A stretch of 64,000 bases of DNA from Acanthosepion esculentum (taxonomy: Eukaryota > Mollusca > Cephalopoda > Sepiida > Sepiidae). Positions 10,270-21,180 of this stretch are shown piece after piece (within the stretch, counting starts at the first letter, position 1; each line of letters opens with the position of its first letter). The stretch lies in the NCBI GenBank assembly GCA_964036315.1, contig OZ038508.1, forward strand, positions 49,601,524 to 49,665,523. The letters are read 5' to 3'. A program made the translations under genes and the position numbers. The notes under the pieces are model-generated. The model worked only from the letters and a program-made list of their open reading frames with translations, ran no database searches and was not told the origin of the DNA.

Positions 10270-10590
10270 ACAAGAAGATTTGAGCAATGTGTTAGAAAAG
10301 GATAACAGAAAAATACTATTTTATTTATCTAACATACATTATTTATTGCATTATTAAAATTAATTGTTTATTATACACAATTTTTCTTAGTTTATTATAG
10401 AAATGTAATCAGTTTATTATATATCATTTATTATTATATCAAATTAATTATATTACAAATGTGTTATTTTAATGCTATTCGTTATTAATTCTATAATCGA
10501 AAACTTATTATGTAATCCTTAAATTACATTATTTTTTATATTATTATATTTATTATTATTATTATTATTATTTTACTTGCTTTGATTTCT
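10270..10590. other. AT-rich spacer ending in (ATT)n
   Basis: Very AT-rich, with an (ATT)n tract at about 10550-10572. No gene seen. Confidence 0.7.
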
Positions 10591-10669
10591 GGTGTGTACA
10601 TATTACTCTCCGGGTCACGCCCAGAGACCTAAGGTTAGAAATGACATAATTTCATTTTCCATTCACCAA

Positions 10670-11066
<397 letters not shown>

Positions 11067-11227
11067 GATATTAGTTCCATTTCCTCTTCAACCGAATTCG
11101 CTTGACGAGGAAATGGAACTAATATCTTTTATTTAATAACAAAATTAAATTCGAAGGTTTTAGCTTCCATTTTTGAAACATGGTTATCACTGTGTAGCGA
11201 AAAAAACAATATTTTAAATCAATTAAT

Positions 11228-11234
<7 letters not shown>
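11067..11234. mobile_element. Foldback element, partial copy
   Basis: The centre is an inverted repeat: GATATTAGTTCCATTTCCTC at about 11069 faces GAGGAAATGGAACTAATATC at about 11108. The right arm continues to TCAATTAATTTATAAT beside (TA)n. The full palindrome with the same sequence is at 62564-62828; here the left arm is cut off at the LINE end. Confidence 0.8.

Positions 11235-11312
<78 letters not shown>
11231..11312. repeat. (TA)n then (TG)n microsatellite
   Basis: About 14 TA then about 27 TG units directly after the foldback element end. Confidence 0.97.
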
Positions 11313-11314
<2 letters not shown>

Positions 11315-11801
11315 CATAAAAAATTAGATCAACCGATTCCGCTACCTTGGTTTAAACCTTTCGGTATCTTCAGGCGATTTCGGCTAAAGGATTTCTTAAC
11401 GCTTTATTAAAAAAAAAAACATGAACGCCATATTATTTAAAAATAAACAAATAAGAACATGAGGGGTGGTAGAATGTGAAGAGGGGGAGAGGGGAAGGAG
11501 GAAAGCAAGTGTATTGGAAGTGTATCGGTTGAGGGGGTAAATGAAATATACACATATTCCTTTCATCCCACTTCTTATGAACACAAAAGGAACTTTTTCG
11601 TATGTATACAACGGTTCATAATTTCCGATCTCTCATTCAAAAGGTTTTTGATCTGTAAATGTTATTACAGCACAACTTTTCTTGTTGACAAAGTTTGCAA
11701 GTATTACTATGATTGTTATAAGGCTATACTTTTTTTTAAAACTCCACTTTACAATTGATTTTTTGATTTTTGTAATTTTTAATTTGTTTCCTCTCTCTCT
11801 T

Positions 11802-11874
<73 letters not shown>

Positions 11875-12700
11875 AATGTTGTAGACAGCACAATCAATAT
11901 AGTTTGGTGATCGTCAGTTTAACGCTTCAATGCGATTTTCAGACCAAGTGTCACTGCTTGTACTGAAAATTACATTGAGGTGCGAATCTAAAGGCCACCA
12001 GTGATGATTCCTATATCCACACCGTCTATAATGAATTTATATACAATAAAGATCAATTTTTTCCTATAAAACAGCAAATTTAAAAAATATATATTTATAT
12101 TTATTCAAATCACAACAATGACCTTTTTGTATTTTATATTAAGTTAGAATTCCTGTGATTTTTTCATATGTATATCAGTCTTTCATTTAATTCATTGTTC
12201 ATTCCTCCGCTTTTACTGATGTTCACCTAATGCAAGGCCTAAGAGCCACTAAATGATAGATGGGTGCTGAATGTGCTTTGTTGAAATTAAACATAGGCTG
12301 AGATTTGAAGAAGATCGTGAGTCTGTCGCTCAAAGTAAAGGTCCTTTGGAAGAATGGAACTTCCTTCTCGCCAATTGAATACAAAAAGGTATGAGGATGA
12401 TTCGACCCTGTATACGCCGGATGGCAGGTCTTACCTGTAAAGTGTGAAGCTCGATAGAATGTTTGCCATGGCAATATGCATAAAGTAACAAAACACTTAG
12501 CACGATTCGTTTATAGGAAAGGAGTGGTAGATTGGGAAACAAAACATCGCACAAAATGTCACGTAGACGATTATGGACTCTGTCTAGGTTGGTCAGTGAC
12601 GACAGAGCTGCTCCAGCCCAGATATGTCAGCAATACTCAATTTTTGGTCTTGTTTTGGAAAGTCAGATCAACCTGCATGAGAGTAAATTATAAGATAATG
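11313..12700. other. No recognisable gene; includes a (CT)n/(TA)n tract
   Basis: A (CT)n then (TA)n compound lies at about 11792-11866. Minus-strand frames of 74-84 codons at 12223-12554 have no motif I recognise. Nothing else is supported. Confidence 0.5.
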
Positions 12701-12704
12701 TTTT

Positions 12705-13610
12705 AATATCATAAAAGATCATATATAACATCATATAACATCATATATAACATAATAAAAAAATCATATATAACATTATATATAACATTATATATAACAT
12801 CATATAATATCCTATAATACATCATATATAATATCATATATATAACATCATATGTTATCATATATACCATTGTATATAACATCATATATAACATCATATA
12901 ATATCATATATAACATCATATAATACCATATATAACTTCTTATCTAACATCATATAACATCATATATAAAATCATATAGCATCATATAACATCATATATA
13001 ACATCATATATAACATCATATATTATCATATATAACATCATATATAATATCACATATATAACATATAATATCATATATAACATTGTATATAACATCATAT
13101 ATAACATCATATAGCATCATATAACATCATATATAACATCATATATAACATCATATATAACATCATATATTATCATATATAACATCATATATAATATCAC
13201 ATATATAACATATAATATCATATATAACATTGTATATAACATCATATATAAAATCATATAGCATCATATAACATCATATATAACATCATATATTACATCA
13301 TATATAACATCATATATTATCATATATAACATCATATATAATATCACATATATAACATATAATATCATATATAACATTGTATATAACATCATATATAAAA
13401 TCATATAGCATCATATAACATCATATATAACATCATATATAACATCATATATTATCATATATAACATCATATATAATATCACATATATAACATATAATAT
13501 CATATATAACATTGTATATAACATCATATATAACATCATATAATATCATATATAACTTCTTATATAGCATCATATAACATCATATAACATCATATATTAC
13601 ATCTATAAGA
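12705..13610. repeat. AT-rich minisatellite of ATCATATATAAC-type words
   Basis: Basic word about 10-12 bases, variants of ATCATATATAAC. A marker word ATCATATAGC recurs at about 12971, 13106, 13253 and 13400, so a longer unit of 135 then 147 and 147 bases has been duplicated. Each long unit contains ATATCACATATATAAC and AACATTGTATATAAC in the same order. Confidence 0.95.
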
Positions 13611-13983
13611 TTATATTCTCTCATAAGAGAAAATTCAGACTACTTGCGTTTGAGTTGCATCTAAATATGATAATCGATTTTTAATTTCAGATCCTTATAC
13701 TTGGAGAGCTTATCAAACTCTTTAGCTGAAATGTTCTTTTTATCAGACGATATGATGATATGTGCAAGATGGCATAGATGTTGTTTGATCTCTTTTTAGG
13801 AACATATCTACTTTATTAAAATTTATGGCGCCGTCGTCATGTATGTTGACGTTCCAGAATAACGTAACATCATCACATTCTTGTGGCGTGATTGATTGTT
13901 TTTTTATGGTTTATCAACTACTTGCAGGTTATTTAAAGCCACCAAAACTATTTTAGATTGTATGAATTTTTTTATTGATTGAC

Positions 13984-14770
13984 TATTGCATGGCCCAGCG
14001 TTGCCCGTGCTTGATTCAAAAATTGTACGACTCATACAGCAATCGCTATCACTTGACTTAAAATATGTTTGCCCTTCCTTCCCTTTAAAGTAGTGCCATT
14101 TGCCGTGCTGATGTTGCTACATGCCTTACTTCTTGCCTATCTCACACTGCGAAATTTCTAAGCTCTATACTAAACATTAAATCTGTTACGAAGAAAAAAT
14201 TAAACAAAATAAACACAAAACGATCAGCTTTAAAAAATAAAGGACTCGTAACTGGAAAAACCGAATGAAAAAAGATTGTTAACAACAAATAATTTTTCAC
14301 ACCCAACCCAGTTCTGCGGAATCAGAATCAGCGTATGAGTTTAAGCAAGCGAATGAGCCAATTGGAATAAAGTGCCATGCAGATTTAAATTTTTCCCACT
14401 TATGATGAATGCAGCTATCGATTTTTGTTTAATGCTAGCATGCTAGTTAACGTTCGTGTCAGTCAGCTGTTGGCTCTCAGGCTGGTCAATAGAATCTTCC
14501 TGACTATTCGTGGCAGCCAGGCTATAGGCTCTCACTCTGGCCAGTAGAAAACGACCGCAAACTACATGAAAACTGCCGTAGAAGCATGAAAAAATCGATT
14601 ATTTCCACTATCGATGGGAGCTGGGAAATGCAAAGTCGGTCTTGGCTTTCTCGCTAACTTGGAGCATGTGCCTGCAAATTTTGGTGAAAATCCGTCGAAA
14701 AATGCGGCCGTGCATTCGTTACAGACACTCAGACACACACACACGCACACACACATCCTGCCTTTTATAG
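13984..14770 (+). mobile_element. Unclassified dispersed element of the GTTGCCCGTG type
   Basis: Starts with GCATGGCCCAGCGTTGCCCG and ends with TGCAAATTTTGGTGAAAATC, ACAGACACTCAGACACACAC and TTTTATAGATAGAGA. Such a GC-rich opening and a 'GGTGAAAATC..CAGACAGAC..TATATAGA' ending is widespread in invertebrate genomes as a non-coding repeat. A second ending lies at 30120-30225. No transposase is visible. Confidence 0.4.
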
Positions 14771-14854
14771 ATAGAGATTCGTTTTCTACTGCCTATCAAA
14801 CATTTGCAGTGTATTTGAATCCAGAAAATATTTTTATATAATAATGGCTTAGTA

Positions 14855-15140
14855 ATACAAGTTATACTAATTCACCCATACTTGGATTGAGAAAAGGTGG
14901 ATTTCTGCCTTTCCCAAGTGTATTTGTACATTAGTGAATATGACGAATCCAACAGGAATTGGAACTCGGTTCTCCAATTAACAATTCCGAGCCATTATCC
15001 ATTACACCAACCGCACAACCAAGCTTACCGCACCTGGTATTCTCAAGTGGTCACCCATATAAGTAAAAAACAGAATTGACGTTGCTTAACTCGGCTGATC
15101 GTACGGGAAGCGGTATTTAACTATGATGTGGCCGTAAGCC
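14855..15140 (-). mobile_element. 5S-derived composite repeat, copy 1
   Basis: On the minus strand a 5S rRNA-like head (15140-15021) is followed by a tail of about 150 bases with TTGTTAATTGGAGAACCG, AATTCCTGTTGGATTCG and a GGGAAAGG-like word. The same tail follows the 5S-like parts at 15165-15453 and 26090-26335. A 5S head plus constant tail is the plan of SINE3-class retroposons. Confidence 0.65.
15021..15140 (-). pseudogene. 5S rRNA-like unit 1
   Basis: 120 bases, the size of 5S rRNA. Minus strand opens GGCTTACGGCCACATCATAG and holds GATCAGCCGAGTTAAGCAAC and TGGGTGACCACTTGAGAATA. Several changes in the internal promoter and stems. Confidence 0.8.
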
Positions 15141-15164
15141 GAATTTTGTTTTAGCTAATATTAA

Positions 15165-15453
15165 TTTACTGATAAAAATACTACTAATTAACCCGTAACT
15201 AGTGGGAAAAGGAAGGTTAATATCTTTATAAAGGGTATTTACGCTTATGTCAATAGAAGGAACTCGACTGGAATTTGCACTCGGCCCTACGATTTCCATT
15301 TCCGATACGTTATAGATTAGAACACGCACACATCCAAATATAGGTCACGTGATATTTCCAAACGGCCACATAACTAGGTACTGAACGGGCTCAAAGATGA
15401 TTAATTTCAATGATCAGAACAGAACCGGTGTTTCAACGTGACATGGCCGTAAA
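15165..15453 (-). mobile_element. 5S-derived composite repeat, copy 2
   Basis: A damaged 5S-like head (about 15453-15340: TTACGGCCATGTCACGTTGA at the start, ATCATTGAAATTAATC in place of the usual box A) is followed by the same tail as copy 1 (CGAGTTCCTTCTATTGAC, CTTCCTTTTCCCACTAGT). Confidence 0.65.
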
Positions 15454-15472
15454 ACATGCCACACGTACATGC

Positions 15473-15591
15473 AAGCTTACAGCACAGGTATACTCAAGCG
15501 GTCAGCAATGTAAGCACTGACCAAGCTCAACGTTGTATATATTCGGTAATCGTAAGAGAACCGGTGTTTCGACGTGATATGGACGTAAGCC
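15473..15591 (-). pseudogene. 5S rRNA-like unit 3
   Basis: 119 bases. Minus strand opens GGCTTACGTCCATATCACGT, then CGAAACACCGGTTCTCTTAC, and ends TACCTGTGCTGTAAGCTT. The middle (GAATATATACAACG) has diverged from the AGTTAAGCAACG consensus. Confidence 0.8.
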
Positions 15592-15607
15592 ATATCCCTG
15601 GCGCATC

Positions 15608-15717
15608 CAAGCTAACAATTCCTAATATTCCGAAACGGTGAAACTATTTAGGTACAAACAAGACTCAACGTTAATTAATTTAAGAACCGGTGTTTCAATG
15701 TGATATGGCTGTAAGCT
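15608..15717 (-). pseudogene. 5S rRNA-like unit 4
   Basis: Minus strand opens GCTTACAGCCATATCACATT and keeps GAAACACCGGTTCTTA. Box A and the 3' half are degraded by small deletions. Spaced about 17 bases from its neighbours. Confidence 0.7.
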
Positions 15718-15749
15718 TGGATGTAAACCATACTACCCGGTACAGTACC

Positions 15750-15869
15750 AGCTTACACTACCTGGTATTCTCAAGTAGTCACCCATTTAGGTACAGACGA
15801 GTGTCAACGTTGCTTAATTTCAGTGATCGTACGGGAACCGATGTTTCAACGTAATAAAATCCTAATTCA
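15750..15869 (-). pseudogene. 5S rRNA-like unit 5
   Basis: Good 3' two thirds: CGGTTCCCGTACGATCACTG, AAATTAAGCAACG, CCTAAATGGGTGACTACTTG and GAATACCAGGTAGTGTAAGC. The 5' end has decayed. Confidence 0.8.
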
Positions 15870-15882
15870 TACCACACATCCA

Positions 15883-16001
15883 AACTTACAACACCTAGTA
15901 TTCTCAAGCGGTAACCCATTTAGCTACAAACAAGGATCGATGTTGCTTAACTTCAGTGATCATACGAGGACCTGCATTTCAACGTGATATTGCTGTAAGC
16001 C
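15883..16001 (-). pseudogene. 5S rRNA-like unit 6
   Basis: 119 bases; minus strand GGCTTACAGCAATATCACGT, then GATCACTGAAGTTAAGCAAC, AAATGGGTTACCGCTTGAGA and TACTAGGTGTTGTAAGTT. One of the better preserved units. Confidence 0.8.
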
Positions 16002-16020
16002 ATACCACACATACATATAT

Positions 16021-16129
16021 AAGCTTATAGCATTTGGGATTCTCCAGTGGTCACCAATCTAGATTTGAGGTTGCTTAACTTCGGCGATCATAAGAGAACC
16101 GGTATTTCAACGAGTTATGACCGCAAACC
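16021..16129 (-). pseudogene. 5S rRNA-like unit 7
   Basis: About 109 bases owing to an internal deletion after CGCCGAAGTTAAGCAACC. Ends with CACTGGAGAATCCCAAATGC and TATAAGCTT. Confidence 0.75.
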
Positions 16130-16146
16130 ATACCACCCTCATATCA

Positions 16147-16263
16147 AAGCTTACATCACCTTATATTCTTAGGTGTCACCCTTGTAGGTACGAACTAGGC
16201 TCGACGTTGCTTAACTTCGGTGTTCGGACGAGAATCGACCTTTCAATGTGTTATGAACGCAAG
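16147..16263 (-). pseudogene. 5S rRNA-like unit 8
   Basis: Keeps CTCGTCCGAACACCGAAGTT, AAGCAACGTCGAGCCTAG and AAGGGTGACACCTAAG. The 5' end, TTGCGTTCATAACACATTGA, has diverged from the GGCCATATCACGTTGA seen elsewhere. Furthest-upstream unit of the array on the minus strand. Confidence 0.8.
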
Positions 16264-17349
16264 TGCTTTGGAGCGGCTGTGCCTTTTAGCCTACGACTTT
16301 TCTGTATAGGGTAAGGCATAATATTGATGAATCTTCCAGTGAAAAGGTTGCCTACTCAGGATCAATGTTGACCACTGCGTCAATACATGATGGAACATTT
16401 TCACCTTGTTATGGTCGGGCAACTGACAAGCAAATCTGCCGCAGTGAACGGGATATTCACCAGGATGTAGATCAGAAGCCACAAGAGCCATGTCTGGTGT
16501 AGCATTAAGGCATTTATTAAGATTTATTGCGTAAAATACACAATTGTGGCACAAGGCCGAAAATGGAGGGAATTGGGTTGAGGTTGGTCGTCACTTACTA
16601 TCATCTACCTCGCTAATCCGATTCACGACCAATACATTCGTTACAATTGACATATTTACCACAAAAACTCATCCATAGCCAATGAATCTTCCATATACTA
16701 TAATGCCGCACACTCTCAGGGGGTACCTAAAAAACGCACCCCATGAAATAAAATTTTCATTTAGTGATTATAAAAAACTATACATAAAGATTTGTACATG
16801 ATATATAAAATGATAGTGGAGGGTGTGAACCCCCAAAAACAAACTAAAATATCAAAACAAACAAATTAAAGATAACTGATGTTAGTTGAACCCGTCCAGC
16901 CCTCAAAAAAGAAAGGTCGCTGTATTCTGCCCTACGAGAGAATCAAGAGGATCTCTCACTAAGGGGGAGGGAAAGAAAAAAAATATATACGCATATGGAG
17001 AATAAATAATTTACTTATTTCACCTAAAAGCGAGTATTTCTCTTTATTTACCATTGTTTCTATGAACATAAAATATCACTCAATGTTGTTGTTTTTTTTT
17101 ACGAAGATGACTTAATCTTTTCTTTTCTAAGAATGTCCCATGGTCGTCATTATGACGTCCTTTGCACACGTCACTCAGTAATAATTATATTGATTAGCTT
17201 TCGATCTGTCTGCTGTTTACAGATCGAAGATTTTCCTCTGTCCAAATTGTTCGATAGATAACAAGAACAAAAAAAATACGGGTCAGAAATAAATGTGTCA
17301 TATACTTACTTGTAGACGACATTACGAAAAAAGAAATTGAGGAGGAGGA
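16264..17349. other. No recognisable feature
   Basis: An 87-codon minus-strand frame at 16291-16554 has no motif I know. The rest is AT-rich. No repeat relationship seen within the window. Confidence 0.5.
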
Positions 17350-17841
17350 CAGACCTGAAGATCTCAGAACAGGAAAATCTTAATGTTAACAAGAAATAAG
17401 ATAAGCCAAAAATTTTTTCGTAATATCATTTTACTATTTTCTGTTAAGGTATAGTGGGTTATCAGTTTTAGTGAAGTGTATGAGTGTTGAAACAGATTAG
17501 TTTGATTTGGCCTTGTTAGTTAGATCGCCTACCATAAGAGGGGTATAAAACAAGAAAATCAAAGTGTAAAGTGAAACAACAAATTTATATACATTTAAAT
17601 CAATTTAGATGTTGACAAATAAAATTAAAGTATTTTGGTTGAAATGATGTCGTCGAAATGTTTGTAGTAGCCCTCGCAAGAATGAGTTTATGTGTACGTA
17701 GGCAGGAACGTATGTGTGGATGTCTATATGTGTGAGCGTTATCGTAGGATGGGAATGTTTTTGAAGTAATCACTCAGTCTTAAAATATTCCGTTCGTTTA
17801 TCAAGTATAAAAGAGGTAAGGGAGAAAGGTAGAGATAATAC
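17350..17841 (+). repeat. 490-bp direct repeat, copy 1
   Basis: Pairs with 17852-18341, about 10 bases apart. Starts ACAGACCTGAAGATCTCAGA and ends GGTAGAGATAATACT. Holds TATA-like words GGGGTATAAAACAAG (about 17540) and AAGTATAAAAGAGG (about 17803). Confidence 0.9.
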
Positions 17842-17851
17842 TAGGAAGAGC

Positions 17852-18341
17852 ACAGACCTGAAGATCTCAGAACAGGCAAGTCTTAACGTTAACAAGAAAT
17901 AAGATAAGCCAAAAATTTCTTCGTAAAAACATATTACTATTTTCTGTTAAGGTATAGTGGGTTATCAGTTATAGTGAAGTGTATGAGTGTTGAAACAGAT
18001 TAGTTTGATTTGGCCTTGTTAGTTAGATCGCCTACCATAAGAGGGGTATAAAACAAGAAAATCAAATTGTAAAGTGAAACAACAAATTTATATACATTTA
18101 AATCAATTTAGATCTTTACAAATAACATTAATGTATTTTAGTTGATATGAAGTCGTCGAAATGTTTGTAGTAGTCCTCGCAAGAATGAGTTTGTGTGTAC
18201 GTAGGCAGGAGCGTATGTGCGGATGAATGTATGAGCGTTATCGTAGGATAGGAATGTTTTTGAAGTACTCGCTCAGCCTTAAAATATTTCGTTCGTTTAT
18301 CAAGTATAAAAGAGGTAAGGGAGAAAGGTAGAGATAATACT
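17852..18341 (+). repeat. 490-bp direct repeat, copy 2
   Basis: Near-identical to 17350-17841 with scattered substitutions and small indels. Possible readings: duplicated promoter module, LTR-like pair, or satellite-like dimer. Its ends lack the TG..CA of typical LTRs, and no retroviral-type gene lies nearby. Confidence 0.9.
18305..18312 (+). promoter_or_regulatory. Candidate TATA box
   Basis: TATAAAAG followed about 30 bases downstream by GATAATACTGACG where a start site would fall. The twin copy has the same word at 17806-17813. Only the second copy leads into the non-repeated sequence after 18341. Transcription is not shown. Confidence 0.3.
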
Positions 18342-19070
18342 GACGATCGCTTGACGTTTGTCAAGGGACGTGTCAGTACTCTCCTCTCCTTCTCTCTGTT
18401 GACAGGCGAACTTGCTCGTCTTTTATTTTGTTTGTGGGGCTTGAAAAGGTCATTTGGGAATTCACTCCCGGATATGATTCGGACCTTTCCATTGGATGAG
18501 GAACAAACTTCGCGTCGGCTCGCGAAAAGGTCCGTAAAAAAATTTATTTCTGAGAATTGAAGATTATTTGACTTTTGTTTTAAAATATTTCCTAGGTTTC
18601 TATTGGCCGAAAAACTGTTCGCATCAAGGTGTTAAATTTCACAAGTTTTGTTTTGGATTCGCTTTTGCGTGTGTGTCAAGCAAAGTTTGTAAATTCGAGT
18701 CGTATTTCTAACAATACCAATGAGTCAGTGCATAGCATTTGAATTTTAAATCTAGATCTTGTTTTTTTTCACTACAAAGGAATATTTGTTTTTGAAAGGG
18801 TTTAGGTAATAGGGTTGTCGTGGAAGTAGAAAAAGGTTTTCAAGTTCGATTACAGTCGATAGTCTCTTTTTTTTTTTGTTTTTTTTTAATTCCAATCTAT
18901 TTTGCTCTTTAACGCCCTGTAGAATGTCGGTTAGCGTGGTTGCGATAAAATCTAATAGAAATTAAGATGAAATAAATACTCATAAAATATAAATACTATT
19001 CGACAAGGCATCGTCTAATAATGGTTCAAGGTAATATTATTGCTTATTTTGCAATGACCGTACAACGGGT
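18342..19070 (+). other. Unassigned sequence after the duplicated module
   Basis: A 69-codon open frame (18351-18560; MTFVKGRVSTLLSFSLLTGE...) follows the second copy. It has no motif I know and no Kozak or splice evidence strong enough to call a gene. The remainder is T-rich. Confidence 0.35.
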
Positions 19071-19074
19071 TGGT

Positions 19075-19395
19075 TGGTTGGTTGGTTTTGTTTTATAGCA
19101 TATCAACCTCAGTGGGTCATTTAATGCCAACAAAATTTTGAAATAGGTTCATAGCGACAGTTTGGTAAAAAAAAAAGGTGTGTATGTATACATATATATA
19201 TTTGATCCATTTTTCAATTACTCATCTTTTTTAATACAATCCAATTTCTTTTAGGAAATTTACAATCTTGGAAGGTTTTATTTTCGTAAAAAGTATTTTT
19301 TTTTTAAATTACTCACTTGGTAATATTTTATTCACACTAGATCAAAATCTGCACACTCGAACAGTATATGTTTCACTGTAATTTTCTCTTGGCAC
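19075..19395 (-). mobile_element. RepX tail copy
   Basis: Reverse-oriented relative of 4680-4955: AGCATATCAACCTCAGTGGG, then TTTAGGAAATTTACAATCTT, TCGTAAAAAGTA and AGATCAAAATCTGCACACTC. Confidence 0.75.
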
Positions 19396-19399
19396 ATAG

Positions 19400-19935
19400 T
19401 TTTGTTTGTTTTGTTTTAGGCATATCAACCTGAATGGGTTATTTAATGCCGACAAAATTTTTATTGCTGCTAATATTTTGTTTTGTCAAAAATGTATTTC
19501 TGGTAACATTTTTCCTTCAAAAATATATTCCTGGTAATAATTTTTCTTAAAAATTGTATTGCTAGTAATATTTTTTTTTTAAACATATTGTTGGTAATGT
19601 TTTTATTTTTTCAAAAATGTATTGCTGGTAATAGTTTTTTTTCTTCAAAGATTTTTGCTGGTAACAATTTTTTACAAAGTATTTCTGGTATTAAAGCATA
19701 TTTTTACACTTTCATAGTGTTTTTACGCAAGTTTGGGGGTAAACTATTTGCCCATAGCTGGGACCCTAAAAGGTGCTACCACCACAAGTCAGGGTGAACT
19801 TGGGAACACCAGCAATTAAGAGGTGCTTCCATGCTCCTCAAAACATCCTGATCAGAGGCCTTGCTGCTGGACGTAGTTTATCGTCTTACCCAGGACGCGG
19901 ATGTAGTTTATCGTCATACCCAGGACGGGTTAGAA
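19400..19935 (-). mobile_element. RepX copy with expanded internal units
   Basis: Tail GGCATATCAACCTGAATGGG, then about nine diverged units of AAAAATGTATT(G)CTGGTAAT, then GCCCATAGCTGGGACCC, AGCAATTAAGAGGTG and two GATGTAGTTTATCGTC units. Adjacent to another RepX tail, so two insertions or one with a duplicated tail. Confidence 0.75.
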
Positions 19936-19939
19936 CGGG

Positions 19940-20290
19940 TAGATGAGATTAAAACTAACTAACATTAAGCTGAAACATATGCGAATCACTGGTTTTTCAA
20001 GTACACTTACCTCTAACTAATCAATGCTGCAGGTACATGTTGCAGTACACATGTTTATAGTGCAGCTATGCCGTGCAAAATCTATAGCTGTTTATTTTGG
20101 CGAAAGTGCGCTTAATATGGGGTGATTCATTATTATGTGTCGTGTACCATCAGAACGTGGCTCTCTGCAATTTCCTGTCATTTGTAGGCCTTTATAAATT
20201 TTGTCATTTTGCTATCGCTTCTAAAACCGGTTCCGACATCTATATATTCAAGTTCGCTCGGTAGGTCATGCGTTGTTTTTCATCTCTTAC
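19940..20290. other. No recognisable feature
   Basis: Short stretch between RepX and an RTE LINE fragment; nothing recognised. Confidence 0.5.
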
Positions 20291-20299
20291 CCTTGCCTT

Positions 20300-21180
20300 C
20301 AAACAAGTCCTGTGAGTATCTAAATTTTTAAACCGTCCTTCCACATTAGGGGCCATAGAAATTTCATCCGTCTCTTCCTGCTGCTAATTATTTGTCCTTT
20401 TTATTTCCATTTGTTTTAAAACTTCGTCGTTTCTCACGTGTTCAGCCAATAGTATTCTCAGCATCCTTCTGTAGAACGAGATTTCGATTGCTTCAAGTCT
20501 CTACTTTATTTTTCAGGAGAGTGTCCAGCACTTACTTTCATATAGGAGGAATAATATTATTTAACAGTTTAGTAGTATTTTCATTGTTTCAAAAGATATT
20601 TTTCAGTTTCTTAATACTTTGCTTAGCTTTCGGAAAGCATCTTTCGCTATCCCAATTCGTCATCGGATTTCGCTGTCGCACTTTTCCGTCCTCTGTTAAA
20701 ACACTTCGCAGATATCTAAATAGTTGTTTGAATTTGGTATCTCCAATTTGTAATTAGCGTGTTGGGATGTTTCTTTTGTCATCAACCATGCGTTCTGACT
20801 TTTTTGCACTTAATGGTTAATTCTGTCGTCAGAGTTTTCTTCAGTGCCTTCTGTAGGAGTTCTTATAGTTCCCTTTCTGTATTTTCTATATGTACAGTTT
20901 TATCTGCATATCTTATTTTGTTGGGATTGGGGCTGACAATACTGATTTCTGGTATGCCATATATTTCTCTCAGAATCGCCTCAAAAGTTGAATAAGTCCG
21001 GTGAGAAGACAAACCCTTGTCTTAATCCCTTTTCTAATTGTGCATACTCACTGCATTTGTCTTATATCCGTATGTAGGCTGTTTGCTGCTAATACAAGTA
21101 CTTGAATATTCTAATATGATTCCTAAATATGTTTAAGCTTAGATAGAAGTTCGAAAGGGTACTTTATCAAACGCTTTTTC
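20300..21180 (-). pseudogene. RTE-clade LINE, reverse transcriptase to near C-terminus
   Basis: Minus-strand frames in order: AFDKVPF (palm; the usual block is DK(V/A)), YLGIILEYSSTC, EAILREIYGIPEISIV, PNKIRYADKTVHIENTEREL (catalytic YADD changed to YADK), LQKALKKTLTTELTIKCKK, then NWRYQIQT, SDDELG-type and MKFLW-type segments near the C-terminus. Many stops and frame shifts. Same family as the copies at 8880-10270, 21835-22060, 27560-28290, 58140-58435, 59680-60300 and 63085-63430. Confidence 0.8.

Larger units (their letters stand above)
8880..10270 (+). pseudogene. RTE-clade LINE: reverse transcriptase to C-terminus, interrupted
   Basis: From 8890 the frames read AVLRELEVLLGFIIGGHNLN and RYADNSVLMV, the catalytic YADD block of RTE/BovB-like reverse transcriptases with the second Asp lost (YADN, YADY). 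After RepX (9213-9490) the protein resumes with VLIGDTRKEKYKT, GLNLKTARRENAWLLAKG, CELQIGDTRIKQ, LGSVLRED and SEIRS.IGIAKDAFQK, then RMLRITWTEHESNDEV, LIFWGHIMRKEGSENLILTG and KGRDRQR-type basic residues, and ends with a RELWRAMIAYVLRGHGT-type terminus. The order is exactly that of the family. Frame shifts and stops rule out activity. The junction with RepX is tandemly triplicated at 8936-9281. Confidence 0.85.

Noticed and set aside
12223..12554. Two minus-strand frames of 74-84 codons
   Set aside because: Overlapping frames, no motif, no repeat relation.
15021..16263. Functional 5S rRNA gene cluster
   Set aside because: Units are diverged from one another and from the consensus in the internal promoter, several have deletions, and the spacers are too short to be a usual 5S locus.
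16291..16554. 87-codon minus-strand open frame
   Set aside because: No recognisable motif, no supporting context; expected by chance at this length.
17350..18341. LTR pair of a retrotransposon
   Set aside because: Only 10 bases between copies, no TG..CA ends, no primer-binding site or gag-pol recognised. Kept as an unexplained duplication.
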